NCBI GenBank assembly: GCA_946623875.1
Contig: CAMORO010000001.1
Span: 22,768 to 86,767, forward strand
Direction of reading: 5' to 3'
DNA length: 64,000 bases
From: an uncultured Lachnospiraceae bacterium
GTDB lineage: Bacteria; Bacillota; Clostridia; Lachnospirales; Lachnospiraceae
Positions 32,628-41,006 of the stretch are shown in pieces. The position numbers and the translations under genes were made by a program. The notes beneath the pieces are model-generated. The model was not told the DNA's origin, did not search any database, and was given only the letters and a program-made list of their open reading frames with translations. Every line of letters begins with the position of its first letter. Positions within the stretch are counted from its first letter, which is position 1.

Positions 32628-34262
32628 CTATGATTCATTCTGGCTCTCAACCAGTCTGTTTGAGCCATAACGCTCGCGAAGCTTGGGCTTCTCGATCTTA
32701 CCGGTAGGATTCCTCGGTATATCCGCGAAGATGATTTTCCTCGGCCTCTTATACCTTGGAAGCTTGAGACAGTACTCATCCATCTCTTCCTCTGTCATGG
32801 TGACACCTTCCTTAAGTTCTATGATGGCACAGCTCACCTCTCCGAGACGTTTGTCGGGAATACCTATAACAGCAACGTCATGCACATTCTTGTTGGTACG
32901 GATGAAATCCTCGATCTGTACGGGATACAGGTTCTCACCACCGCTTATGATGACATCCTTCTTGCGGTCTACAAGCAGAATGAAGCCGTCCTCATCCGCC
33001 ATGGCCATATCTCCCGTATACAGCCAGCCGTCCTTCAATACCTCGGCCGTTGCCTTGGGATCGTTATAGTATTCCTCCATCACACCGGGACCCTTGACTA
33101 TAAGCTCACCTACATCTCCCTGCCTGACCGGCTCGCCGTTCTCATTCACTATTTTGGCTTCCCAGCCAAAACCTGCCTTTCCAATGCAGCCTACCTTATG
33201 TATGTTCTCAACACCCAGATGTACGCAGCCCGGCCCTATCGATTCGGACAGACCGTAATTGGTATCGTACTGATGATTGGGGAATACTTCCTTCCATTTC
33301 TTAATAAGCGACTTCGGAACCGGCTGGGCTCCTATATGCATGAGCCTCCACCGGCTCAGATCATAATCACTTAATTTGACCCTTCCGCTGTCTATCGCCT
33401 CCAATATATCCTGTGCCCACGGAACCAGCAGCCACACTATCGTGCACTTTTCCTTGGATACCGCTTCCAGTATGACTTCAGGCTTGGTACCCTTAAGAAG
33501 TACTGCCTTGCTTCCTGAAAGGAGCGAACCGAACCAGTGCATCTTGGCACCCGTATGATACAGAGGAGGAATACAAAGGAATACATCATCCCTTGTCTGT
33601 CCGTGATGGTTCTGCTCAACCCTGCAGGAATGCATGAGCGATCTGTGCTTATGAAGTATCGCCTTCGGAAATCCCGTTGTTCCCGACGAGAAATAGATAG
33701 CCGCATAATCATCATCCGTTATTTCGACCTTAGGCTTTCTGGAGCTGCAGTTGTTTGCCAGTGTCTGATAGTCATCGGCAAACTCGGGACAGTTCTCACC
33801 CACATATATGAGCAGCCTCTTTATCATAAGCTCGTCCGCTATATCCTCTATACGTCCGACAAACTCCGGTCCGAACACAAGCACATCAATCTCGGCAAGC
33901 TTGGCGCAATAGAGTATTTCATCGGATGCATATCTGAAGTTAAAAGGAACAGCGATCGCTCCCGTCTTAAGTACTCCGAAATATATAGGCAGCCATTCAA
34001 GACAGTTCATCAGAAGGATTCCTACCTTATCACCCTTCTTGATCCCCCTGCTTATAAGCAGATTTGCAAAACGGTTAGCCTTCTCGTCAAATACACTCCA
34101 TGTGATCGTACGACGGTACGGTTCCCTGGGATTGGATTCGATCAGATCATAATCCTTCCAGGTCTTACGTCTGTCCTCCTTAATCTCGGGATTCAGTTCC
34201 ACAAGACACGTATCATCTCCATAGAGTTCCGCATTTCTTTCCAATAATTCAGTGATCGGCAT
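32628..34262 (-). CDS. AMP-forming acyl-CoA synthetase / CoA ligase
   Basis: The 544-residue enzyme of the ANL superfamily activates a carboxylic acid as acyl-AMP and then loads CoA. The phosphate-binding loop YFSSGTTGFPKAILHKH (about residue 190), the core motif YTGDMAMADEDGFILLVDRKKD and the C-terminal catalytic Lys region NPTGKIEKPKL are all present. YGLSESIG supplies the adenine-binding motif. The acid substrate is unknown; medium-chain or aromatic acids are possible. It has its own promoter at 34323-34351 and GGAGAGG before the ATG. Confidence 0.9.
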   Translation of the reverse strand: MPITELLERNAELYGDDTCLVELNPEIKEDRRKTWKDYDLIESNPREPYRRTITWSVFDEKANRFANLLISRGIKKGDKVGILLMNCLEWLPIYFGVLKTGAIAVPFNFRYASDEILYCAKLAEIDVLVFGPEFVGRIEDIADELMIKRLLIYVGENCPEFADDYQTLANNCSSRKPKVEITDDDYAAIYFSSGTTGFPKAILHKHRSLMHSCRVEQNHHGQTRDDVFLCIPPLYHTGAKMHWFGSLLSGSKAVLLKGTKPEVILEAVSKEKCTIVWLLVPWAQDILEAIDSGRVKLSDYDLSRWRLMHIGAQPVPKSLIKKWKEVFPNHQYDTNYGLSESIGPGCVHLGVENIHKVGCIGKAGFGWEAKIVNENGEPVRQGDVGELIVKGPGVMEEYYNDPKATAEVLKDGWLYTGDMAMADEDGFILLVDRKKDVIISGGENLYPVQIEDFIRTNKNVHDVAVIGIPDKRLGEVSCAIIELKEGVTMTEEEMDEYCLKLPRYKRPRKIIFADIPRNPTGKIEKPKLRERYGSNRLVESQNES

Positions 34263-34322
34263 TTTTCCTCTCCTTAATAATCAACTTCTTATCTGTATCT
34301 GTGAATAAAGTCACACTAAAAT

Positions 34323-34351
34323 AGCTTATCACTTTCTTTTTTTTATATCAA
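34323..34351 (-). promoter_or_regulatory. Sigma-A promoter for the acyl-CoA synthetase
   Basis: On the minus strand TTGATA (34351-34346) and TAAGCT (34328-34323) are separated by 17 bases of very A-rich DNA. It sits in the 192-bp gap downstream of the rpsR terminator. Confidence 0.6.
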
Positions 34352-34401
34352 GTTATTAGACATGATTTATGTTTTTATGACTTTCCTGTAAAATACAGAA
34401 A

Positions 34402-34426
34402 GCCGACCACCTCTTCGGCAGTCGGC
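34402..34426 (-). terminator. Terminator of the rpsF-ssb-rpsR operon
   Basis: GCCGAC (34402-34407) pairs with GTCGGC (34421-34426). Reading the minus strand the hairpin is followed by TTTCTGTATTTT. It lies about 30 bases after the rpsR stop codon. Confidence 0.75.
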
Positions 34427-34454
34427 CTTCTATACTTATAACTGATGATAGCTG

Positions 34455-34730
34455 TCAATCCTGAACATAAGGCATGATAGCTACGTGGCGGGCTCTCTTT
34501 ACAGCAACTGTAAGTGCCCTCTGATGCTTGGCGCAGGTTCCTGTGATCCTGCGGGGAAGTATCTTGCCTCTTTCGGAAACAAACTTCCTGAGTGTAGCTG
34601 CATCCTTGTAATCAATGTTCGTATCCTTGCCGCAGAAAGCACAAACCTTCTTTCTTCTGCGGATACCGCCTCTTCTCCTCATCGGAGAATCAGCTCTGTC
34701 ATTATCACCCTGTGGTCTATTGTAAGCCAT
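34455..34730 (-). CDS. rpsR: 30S ribosomal protein S18
   Basis: This 91-residue protein has the S18 core ([47 protein letters not shown]). It is of the zinc-binding type, with CAFCGK in the N-terminal half and TCAKH later providing Cys ligands. Its basic N-terminal arm is long ([14 protein letters not shown]). It is the last gene of the rpsF-ssb-rpsR operon. Confidence 0.97.
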   Translation of the reverse strand: MAYNRPQGDNDRADSPMRRRGGIRRRKKVCAFCGKDTNIDYKDAATLRKFVSERGKILPRRITGTCAKHQRALTVAVKRARHVAIMPYVQD

Positions 34731-34756
34731 TTTGGTTACCTCCTGGTATCACTGTC

Positions 34757-35200
34757 TTATGTGAACGGTAACTCCTCGTCTATTCCGTCGGGAATATTCA
34801 TGAAGCCGTCCCCCGGATCTGCTGCCTGAGCATTGTCTATCGGAGTAAAGCCTGTATTTGCGACCTCTCCGGCTGCATTCTTGCTCTCAGCAAACTCCTG
34901 TTCATCAATAACTACATCGGTGGTATATACCTTCTGACCTTCCTTGTTTGTGTAGCTGCCGGTCTGTATCCTTCCGGTAACGGCAATCTTCACGCCCTTC
35001 CTTAAATACTTCTCAGCGAACTCACCCTGTCTGCCAAATGCTACGCAGTTGATGAAATCAGCCGTCTGGTCATCACCGTTTCTCTTAAACCTTCTGTCAA
35101 CCGCAAGTGTATATCTTGCTACTGCGGTTGAGCTGTCTCCCGAAGAATATCTCACATCGGGATCACGCGTTAATCTGCCCATCAGAATAACTTTGTTCAT
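34757..35200 (-). CDS. ssb: Single-stranded DNA-binding protein SSB
   Basis: This is a 147-residue OB-fold protein. It begins MNKVILMGRLTRDPDVRYSSGDSSTAVARYTLAV and includes DFINCVAFGRQGEFAEKYLRKG. The acidic C-terminal tip for partner binding reads DEELPFT, with one extra Thr after the usual terminal PF. It lies between rpsF and rpsR, the standard place in Firmicutes. Confidence 0.96.
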   Translation of the reverse strand: MNKVILMGRLTRDPDVRYSSGDSSTAVARYTLAVDRRFKRNGDDQTADFINCVAFGRQGEFAEKYLRKGVKIAVTGRIQTGSYTNKEGQKVYTTDVVIDEQEFAESKNAAGEVANTGFTPIDNAQAADPGDGFMNIPDGIDEELPFT

Positions 35201-35217
35201 AATATACTCTCTTTCTA

Positions 35218-35505
35218 TTATGCCTCTGCCTTAACGCATAAGTATCTGATAACGTTTTCCATAATGCGCACACGATTCTCGATTTCGATGGGAGCTGTTG
35301 TATCAGCTTCGAAATGGATGAAGTAGTAGTAAGCTTCTTTCATCTTCCGGATCTCATAAGCTAACTTCTTCTTACCCCATTCGTCGATGTCTGTTACAGT
35401 GCCACCGAACCGGGTAATGTACTTCTGTACCTTCTCGAGTGCGGCTGCTCTCTCGTCATCTTCGATCTTAGCACTAAGAACAACGCATAATTCATACTTG
35501 TTCAT
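35218..35505 (-). CDS. rpsF: 30S ribosomal protein S6
   Basis: This is a 95-residue protein with the S6 pattern MNKYELCVVLSAKIEDDERAA, VTDIDEWGKKKLAYEIRKMKEAYYYFIHFEA and RVRIMENVIRYLCVK. It begins the rpsF-ssb-rpsR operon, has an AGGAGG site and is preceded by a structured leader. Very secure. Confidence 0.97.
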   Translation of the reverse strand: MNKYELCVVLSAKIEDDERAAALEKVQKYITRFGGTVTDIDEWGKKKLAYEIRKMKEAYYYFIHFEADTTAPIEIENRVRIMENVIRYLCVKAEA

Positions 35506-35595
35506 GCCAGTACCTCCTTTCGGTCTTAGGCCTCATCCCATGGATGAAGCAAGGATTAATGGGTGACGGATATCCCGTCAACACTTGTATCACGA
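35506..35595 (-). promoter_or_regulatory. Structured rpsF leader, possible S6:S18-binding RNA
   Basis: The roughly 90-base leader can form two hairpins: a 5-bp stem at 35565-35579 and an 8-bp stem with G-U pairs at 35531-35549. Next to the ribosome binding site comes ACCGAAAGGAGG. Many rpsF leaders are bound by the S6:S18 dimer for autoregulation. I propose that here from position and the CCG near AGGAGG, not from a confirmed motif match. Confidence 0.45.
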
Positions 35596-35601
35596 GTAAA
35601 A

Positions 35602-35630
35602 ATGATAACATATATCAATGTGATTTTCAA
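35602..35630 (-). promoter_or_regulatory. Sigma-A promoter for rpsF-ssb-rpsR
   Basis: On the minus strand TTGAAA (35630-35625) and TATCAT (35607-35602) are exactly 17 bases apart. They lie between the sirtuin stop and rpsF and upstream of the structured leader. Confidence 0.75.
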
Positions 35631-35676
35631 GCATATTTTTCAGTCCTCCTATTTATAGGATGACAAAAGGGGCGGA

Positions 35677-36399
35677 TCAGCAGCTTATCTGACCCAGCAC
35701 CTCTCCGATACTTCCGTTTATCACAAGGTCAGCCTTCTTGTCCATGGGCGTTGATGATTTGTTTATAAGCACGAGCTTATTTCCACGATAGTAATTGATC
35801 AGGCCTGCTGCCGGATACACTGCCAGGGATGTTCCGCCGATAATGAGCATATCCGCCTTACTTATATGATCTATGGATCTGCTCATGATACTGTTGTCAA
35901 GACCCTCCTCATACAGTACAACATCGGGTTTTACCGGGCCGCCGCATTCATCGCATTTGGGAACGCCCTCTGTTTCGATTATGTAGTTGATATCAAAGAA
36001 CTTGTGGCAGTGCTCACAGTAATTGCGCAGTGTACTTCCGTGAAGCTCAAGCACTTCCTTTGAACCGGCTGCCTGATGAAGTCCGTCTATATTCTGTGTC
36101 ACAACAGCTTTAAGCTTACCCTTCTCTTCAAGCTCGGCCAGCTTAAGATGAGCCTTGTTCGGCTTAGCCGTCGTGCATATCAGCTTGTCCCTGTAGAATC
36201 TGTAGAACTCCGCTGTCCTGGCTCTGTAAAAAGTGTGCGAAAGAATTGTTTCCGGCGGATAGTCATACTTCTGATTGTACAGTCCGTCCACACTCCTGAA
36301 ATCAGGAATTCCGCTCTCGGTGGACACTCCGGCTCCTCCGAAAAATACAATGTAATTACTCTCATCGATCCATTCCTGCAGCTTTTCAATTTCTTTCAT
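35677..36399 (-). CDS. cobB: SIR2-family NAD-dependent protein deacylase (CobB-like)
   Basis: This enzyme removes acetyl or acyl groups from lysines using NAD+. The 240-residue protein has GGAGVSTESGIPDFRS (NAD site, about residues 20-35) and QNIDGLHQAAGS with catalytic His in LELHGS. A four-Cys zinc site is CEHCHKF...CDECGG, followed by GGTSLAVYPAAGL. The frame is open to 36483, but AGGAGGG precedes the internal ATG at 36399, which I choose. It follows the MaoC gene by 52 bp. Confidence 0.93.
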   Translation of the reverse strand: MKEIEKLQEWIDESNYIVFFGGAGVSTESGIPDFRSVDGLYNQKYDYPPETILSHTFYRARTAEFYRFYRDKLICTTAKPNKAHLKLAELEEKGKLKAVVTQNIDGLHQAAGSKEVLELHGSTLRNYCEHCHKFFDINYIIETEGVPKCDECGGPVKPDVVLYEEGLDNSIMSRSIDHISKADMLIIGGTSLAVYPAAGLINYYRGNKLVLINKSSTPMDKKADLVINGSIGEVLGQISC

Positions 36400-36451
36400 T
36401 GTAACCCTCCTTTGATCTTTTATAATATGCCCTACACCCGATACACCTGCA

Positions 36452-36889
36452 TCAGGATCCCTTCTCATCAGCATCCCGCTCAATTCCTACCTGCATCTCC
36501 GCCTTGCATACCTTCTCACCATTTTGATTGCGTATCACGACCTTTATTATAATAAGATTAAATGTATCATTCTTTTCGGCAACTGTTCCTTCTACTGTCA
36601 GTTCATCCCCGACATAAACGGCTCCGGAAAACTTCGTCTTAACACTGTGGATCAGTGAATGCTCTCCCGGAAGATATACTCCGGCAAGCGTTGACAGATA
36701 TGATGCCGTCAGCATTCCGAATACCACACAGCGTTCATGTCCGTGCGCCCTGGCGTATTCCACATCCTTATGAAGCGGATTGATATCTCCGGTAATATCA
36801 CGGAACTTATCCATCTCAGACTCCGTTATCCTTACCTTAAATGATTCCTTATGCCCGACCTCAAGCTGTTCATACGTATATGTGTTCAT
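36452..36889 (-). CDS. MaoC-like hot-dog hydratase/dehydratase
   Basis: This is a 145-residue hot-dog fold protein resembling MaoC/R-specific enoyl hydratases. The family pattern F.DITGDINPLHKDVEYAR carries the catalytic Asp/His pair, followed by VVFGMLTASYLSTLAGVYLPG. The gene starts 10 bases after the acyl carrier protein stop, so an ACP-bound acyl substrate is plausible. The partner AAC(3)-DUF4910 fusion is just upstream. Substrate is not known. Confidence 0.85.
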   Translation of the reverse strand: MNTYTYEQLEVGHKESFKVRITESEMDKFRDITGDINPLHKDVEYARAHGHERCVVFGMLTASYLSTLAGVYLPGEHSLIHSVKTKFSGAVYVGDELTVEGTVAEKNDTFNLIIIKVVIRNQNGEKVCKAEMQVGIERDADEKGS

Positions 36890-36899
36890 TAAATAACTC

Positions 36900-37148
36900 C
36901 TAACGTCCCTGCTGTTTGTCGTATATCATATCCACCATCTGTCCGACATTCTCGAGCTTGTTGACCTCCTTGATGTCGAACTTCATGTTGAATTCCTTCT
37001 CCATCGATATTATCAGCGAAATATGCTCCAGGGAATCCCAGTCCTCGATATCATCCGAATTGGTGGAATCCGTGATCACAAGAGTATCGTCATCAAAGAC
37101 ATCCCTGAATATTTCGTTAACCTTTTCCATTATCTCTTCTCTGGTCAT
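36900..37148 (-). CDS. Acyl carrier protein
   Basis: This is an 82-residue four-helix carrier. The phosphopantetheine attachment Ser is in DIEDWDSLEHISLI (about residue 40). The sequence is highly acidic. DWDSLEH rather than LGADSLD suggests a specialised carrier of surface-glycan or secondary pathways rather than the main fatty-acid synthase ACP. It is followed at 10 bp by the MaoC gene. Fatty-acid synthase genes are not nearby. Confidence 0.9.
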   Translation of the reverse strand: MTREEIMEKVNEIFRDVFDDDTLVITDSTNSDDIEDWDSLEHISLIISMEKEFNMKFDIKEVNKLENVGQMVDMIYDKQQGR

Positions 37149-37254
37149 TTAATTCTCTCCATTCCATCAATTGATGCAATACCGGCAGAGGCTGCCAAAC
37201 CTATTTTTTAAATGAAATATACTCTCACAAGACCGGAGGTCCTGAAATGCTTCT

Positions 37255-39513
37255 CTATATGGTTTCCAGCAGCCCGACCTCCGTAAGCTGCCCCACAACC
37301 TTACGGACCACTTCGACCGGCTGTTCAATTACCTTCGCAAGCTCTTCCACATCATGTGTTCCGTCAGCGTAGGCAAGTACATCCTTCATGGCAAGCGTTT
37401 CCCGGTAGGTCTCCTTGGAACTCATTGTCGGAACCAGACCCCGTTTGCCAAGCTGCGGCTCACACAGGCAGGTAACCTTATATACCTTACCGTCATCCCC
37501 CGGGATCCTGTCATTTGATACTCTGGTTTTCCCTGTTCTTTCCTTCTTCATACCTACCTGTTCAAGTGCAGAAGACAGTTGCCTGTCGGAAGCGATAATA
37601 CTGCGTATCCTCTCATCCTCTTCCTCTCCGAATGCAGATGCGCCCTCGAGTACATCGATACACTTCCTCATGACCGAATACGCACCGTAGAAGCCCTCGG
37701 GAGACACTATGGTCATATTGTCGCCGGAGGTATGATACTCGGGATAGATATGGTACTTGGATCTGCAAAAGCAGACAAGCGGAAGATCCACGCCCGGAGC
37801 CTGATACTGTCTTTCATCGGATCCCCTCTTAAGATAGGAATAATCCGAATAATCAGGCTTCCCGCCTTTTCCTCTTCCCCTGCAATGCTCCTTAAGTACC
37901 GCTGTAAGAACCTTATCCGCAAGTGTATCACCATATCTTGAATGAACTATCGAATAATCCCTGTCATCACCTACACAGGTAAGATTAAATCCCGCTATAA
38001 CTTTCTCCTTAAGCTCATCAATATTCTTCGACAGATAGGTTATTGCTCCTATGGTTTCGGGAACAAATATGATACGGTAGCTGTATTTCCTGTTCCTTAT
38101 TCCCTTGATATATGTACACAGATGAGCCATTAACGAAGGACCGGAGCATTCGTTGTTCGCCATTGAGGGATGACATATATAGGTAGAAAGGAATACTTCC
38201 TTCTCAGACTTCCCTTCACTGACTGTTGACGGGATAACAAGCTCTCCGTAAGTAAGATTCCCCTCAAACAATGAGGATTTAATGACCGCATGATATCTTG
38301 AAGCCCTCTCTAGGCTGTCCTTCTGCACCTGCGACATCGCAAAGCCCCACCGTTCCCTGTAATATGAAGTAACATAGGGAATAAGTTCAGGCTGATCCTT
38401 AAGAGTGTAAATGTGGGGTTCAAGCTCATCAAAGCTCATCCACTCATCTACAGGAACGGAATACCCGAGTACATGCAGGTTATTGTCCATGAAATCAACT
38501 ATACGGTTTCCATGTTCATCCTCGATATAGGCCTCATCTATCCGCCATTCCTTCGGCACCGTCCAGTCCATGACCTTCGTGCCCGTCGGTACCTCATACA
38601 GCTTAAGATCCGGAATGTATTCCTTAAGTATTTCAAAGGTCTCCCTGACACCTGCTCCGGTGATGCTGCGGCATATGGGAAACAGCCTCCCTGCCAGTCC
38701 GTACATGCTCTCACCCAGTACCTTGGGATCATCGTCCTGACCGATATATGAACAGATCCGGCGGCTCCTGTTTGTTAAAACATCCTTTACCATGATAGGA
38801 TGAGCATCCCTTAACTCTATGATCTTATATTCGATACCGTTAATATAAAACCGGTCTTCGATACCCTTTTCAATGAATTCGTCCTCAAGCGGAAGAATGG
38901 TATTTTCAACATCAAGTCCGAGATTCCTGACATTCATTGAATATGTGGCTTCATGAGTATTACCCGAAGCATCGGTATAGTCAGCGGTGAAATCCTTAAG
39001 ATACCTGTACGGAACCTGTCCGCCCGACTGCTCAGCATAATGGACAAATACAAATGAATGCTGCGTATCCTTGTCTATAAACAGATTTCTGTATCCGTGT
39101 TCCACCATGAAATTAAACGGTGAGTCGTCACCGAATGAACTGCTGTTAGAAAGCGCACACAGCTCTTCCTTATCCTTCCCCCATACGGCAAATGAATAAA
39201 TGGGATGAGCTGTCCTTGCAAAATCCCCTCTTTTCATTGCTGTCTTTCCGATCGACCCTGTCTTACATGGGGTCTTATGGCTGTCATACGGCTCACCCTT
39301 GCAGAAAGCCCAGTTAAAGGTCGGAAATACCAGCGTCGCATCCTCTCCTATAATATCAATGATTCCGTCGATGAGGATATTAAGATCCGTATCATCATTA
39401 TTCTGCATACAATCATACAGAAGCTGCTTGACATCGGAGGTAACATATACATTATCTCCCTTTTTCAGATGAAGATGTCCCGCAATATCCTTTAATCTTA
39501 TATAAGTATCCAT
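37255..39513 (-). CDS. Fusion of AAC(3)-family acetyltransferase domain with DUF4910 peptidase-like domain
   Basis: The 752-residue protein has three parts. Residues 1 to about 270 match the aminoglycoside 3-N-acetyltransferase fold (KKGDNVYVTSDVKQLLYDCM; ATLVFPTFNWAFCKGEPYD; TGSIGKTAMKRGDFARTAHPIYSFAVWGK). Residues about 275-660 match DUF4910 (LFPICRSITGAGVRETFEIL; STYICHPSMANNECSGPSLM; YHTSGDNMTIV), an M28-like metal-binding fold often found in surface-glycan loci. The last 60 or so form a winged-helix-like end. The gene precedes ACP and MaoC genes. AAC(3) homologues in such loci probably acylate sugars or peptides rather than confer resistance. I am fairly confident of the domains, not of the reaction. 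Confidence 0.82.
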   Translation of the reverse strand: MDTYIRLKDIAGHLHLKKGDNVYVTSDVKQLLYDCMQNNDDTDLNILIDGIIDIIGEDATLVFPTFNWAFCKGEPYDSHKTPCKTGSIGKTAMKRGDFARTAHPIYSFAVWGKDKEELCALSNSSSFGDDSPFNFMVEHGYRNLFIDKDTQHSFVFVHYAEQSGGQVPYRYLKDFTADYTDASGNTHEATYSMNVRNLGLDVENTILPLEDEFIEKGIEDRFYINGIEYKIIELRDAHPIMVKDVLTNRSRRICSYIGQDDDPKVLGESMYGLAGRLFPICRSITGAGVRETFEILKEYIPDLKLYEVPTGTKVMDWTVPKEWRIDEAYIEDEHGNRIVDFMDNNLHVLGYSVPVDEWMSFDELEPHIYTLKDQPELIPYVTSYYRERWGFAMSQVQKDSLERASRYHAVIKSSLFEGNLTYGELVIPSTVSEGKSEKEVFLSTYICHPSMANNECSGPSLMAHLCTYIKGIRNRKYSYRIIFVPETIGAITYLSKNIDELKEKVIAGFNLTCVGDDRDYSIVHSRYGDTLADKVLTAVLKEHCRGRGKGGKPDYSDYSYLKRGSDERQYQAPGVDLPLVCFCRSKYHIYPEYHTSGDNMTIVSPEGFYGAYSVMRKCIDVLEGASAFGEEEDERIRSIIASDRQLSSALEQVGMKKERTGKTRVSNDRIPGDDGKVYKVTCLCEPQLGKRGLVPTMSSKETYRETLAMKDVLAYADGTHDVEELAKVIEQPVEVVRKVVGQLTEVGLLETI

Positions 39514-39544
39514 AATTTACCCTATGCTGCTCCGACAAATAAAA

Positions 39545-39632
39545 AGATCCTTCACTTCGTTCAGTATGACGTTGATATTCCGACATCATTGCCTTCCGGT
39601 ATCCATGACATTCCGAGCGAAGCAAAGGATCT
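39545..39632. repeat. Imperfect inverted repeat of a widespread AGATCCTT...CTTCG type
   Basis: The arm at 39545-39571 and the arm at 39606-39632 are inverted copies with several G-T type mismatches, around a 34-base centre. The sequence style (AGATCCTTCACTTCGTTCAG / GAGCGAAGCAAAGGATCT) is like small palindromic repeats seen in many bacterial genomes. It lies between the FKBP gene stop and the AAC(3)-DUF4910 gene start. Confidence 0.7.
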
Positions 39633-39636
39633 GATA

Positions 39637-40842
39637 TTAATCTGTATAAACCGCGTTATCCTTGATTATCTTATAAGCCCTTGACTTATATACCGACTGG
39701 ATAAGGTAAGGATCACCGAAGGTCTCCTTCTGCTGTTCATATGAGTCATCACTGCCCTCTGTCTCCACAAGATAAGCCTTGTAATCATCCACAGTACATC
39801 TTATGCCTTCCTTTTCCATTATGGCCTGGTATATGAGCATCTTCTTGGCCGAATCCTGACAGATATTTATAAGCTCCTTGTCATATTCCTCCTCGGTCGT
39901 TCCGTTGTACTCATAGAAATCACTGTAGCCGCTTCCGTACATCTGCTCATAAATCTGGTTCATATACCGGAAAGACTCAAGCGATGTATATTTCTGAAGG
40001 GACTTGAGCTGCTTAAGGTATCTGTAAGGATACTTGCTTACCGTAGTGTTCTCATCCAGATAATTGTCGATCCAGTTGTCCAGATTCTTATCGTATTCCT
40101 GATTCCTGTAAAATTCCTTATATTCCTCAACCGTATCTGCATTATCCGACAGATACTCGGCTACAAATTCATCCGTAAACTCGGGGTAGATACCGTTTAT
40201 GGTACATTCAAACACCGCATCCTTGCCCTGAAGATCCTCTTTATTGTAATCATCCGGGAAAGTCACGTTAACCGTAACATTGTCGCCGACACCCGCTCCG
40301 ATAAGCTGCTCTTCAAAATCATCGATAAAGGTTCCTGAACCTATCGTAAGATCCGAGCCGCTTCCGTTTGTATTACCGCCTTCAAACTCAACGCCGTCTA
40401 TCGTTCCGACATAATCGAGATTTATTATATCACCGTTTTCGATCTTCTTGTCGGTTTCGGTGTCAAGATGCTGCTTACGCTGTCTCTCGATCTCATTTGC
40501 TATATCGGTATCGGTCGGTTCTATATCATTTTTGGAAATCGATACCCCTTTGTACTCTGGCATTGTAATGATCGATGATGCCGTAACTCCCTTTATATAT
40601 CCGTTCTCATCAAGACCTTCGCTGTAATTGTTATTGGGTGTAACCTTATTTGAAGCCTTGACAACAGCCACAGCAATAAGCGCGATCACTCCCGCTGCTA
40701 TTAATGCCAATATAAGTATGCTGATTATCCTTCCCGTGATCTCCGTACGCTTAGCCTTCTTCTGCTGATTGGCACGGTCGATACGTTTCTTCATGCTGTT
40801 GCTCATATTGTCAGCACTGTTGTCATCCTTATTCTTTCCCAT
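39637..40842 (-). CDS. Membrane-anchored trigger factor-like FKBP-type peptidyl-prolyl isomerase
   Basis: The 401-residue protein has a basic N-terminus and one membrane helix (about 38-63), so the rest is outside the membrane. An FKBP-type domain follows at about 140-220 (GDIINLDYVGTIDGVEFEGG; TIGSGTFIDDFEEQLIGAGVGDNVTVNVTFPDDY). A helical C-terminal part resembles the trigger factor C-terminal domain. It probably folds exported proteins. It is a single gene between O-antigen ligase-like and AAC(3) fusion genes. A plausible promoter (TTGTAA, TATGAT, 16-base spacing) lies upstream. Confidence 0.85.
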   Translation of the reverse strand: MGKNKDDNSADNMSNSMKKRIDRANQQKKAKRTEITGRIISILILALIAAGVIALIAVAVVKASNKVTPNNNYSEGLDENGYIKGVTASSIITMPEYKGVSISKNDIEPTDTDIANEIERQRKQHLDTETDKKIENGDIINLDYVGTIDGVEFEGGNTNGSGSDLTIGSGTFIDDFEEQLIGAGVGDNVTVNVTFPDDYNKEDLQGKDAVFECTINGIYPEFTDEFVAEYLSDNADTVEEYKEFYRNQEYDKNLDNWIDNYLDENTTVSKYPYRYLKQLKSLQKYTSLESFRYMNQIYEQMYGSGYSDFYEYNGTTEEEYDKELINICQDSAKKMLIYQAIMEKEGIRCTVDDYKAYLVETEGSDDSYEQQKETFGDPYLIQSVYKSRAYKIIKDNAVYTD

Positions 40843-41006
40843 TGGTACTAATCCTCCCGGTTAATATGTATTATCATCCTTTGCAGATCATGATCTGTGG
40901 CGGTGATATTTCACATCATAATATTCTAACCTATATTTACAAGATTTTAAATAGTAAATCTGTGAAAGTTTTGTATTCAATCCCCAGACTGCTTTTATGA
41001 ATGCTT

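Noticed and set aside
33537..34247. A 236-codon plus-strand frame
   Set aside because: Antisense to the acyl-CoA synthetase; no start signal and no recognisable protein.
37255..39513. Aminoglycoside resistance gene
   Set aside because: Only the N-terminal third has the AAC(3) fold, and it is fused to DUF4910 next to acyl carrier genes. A biosynthetic role is more likely than resistance.
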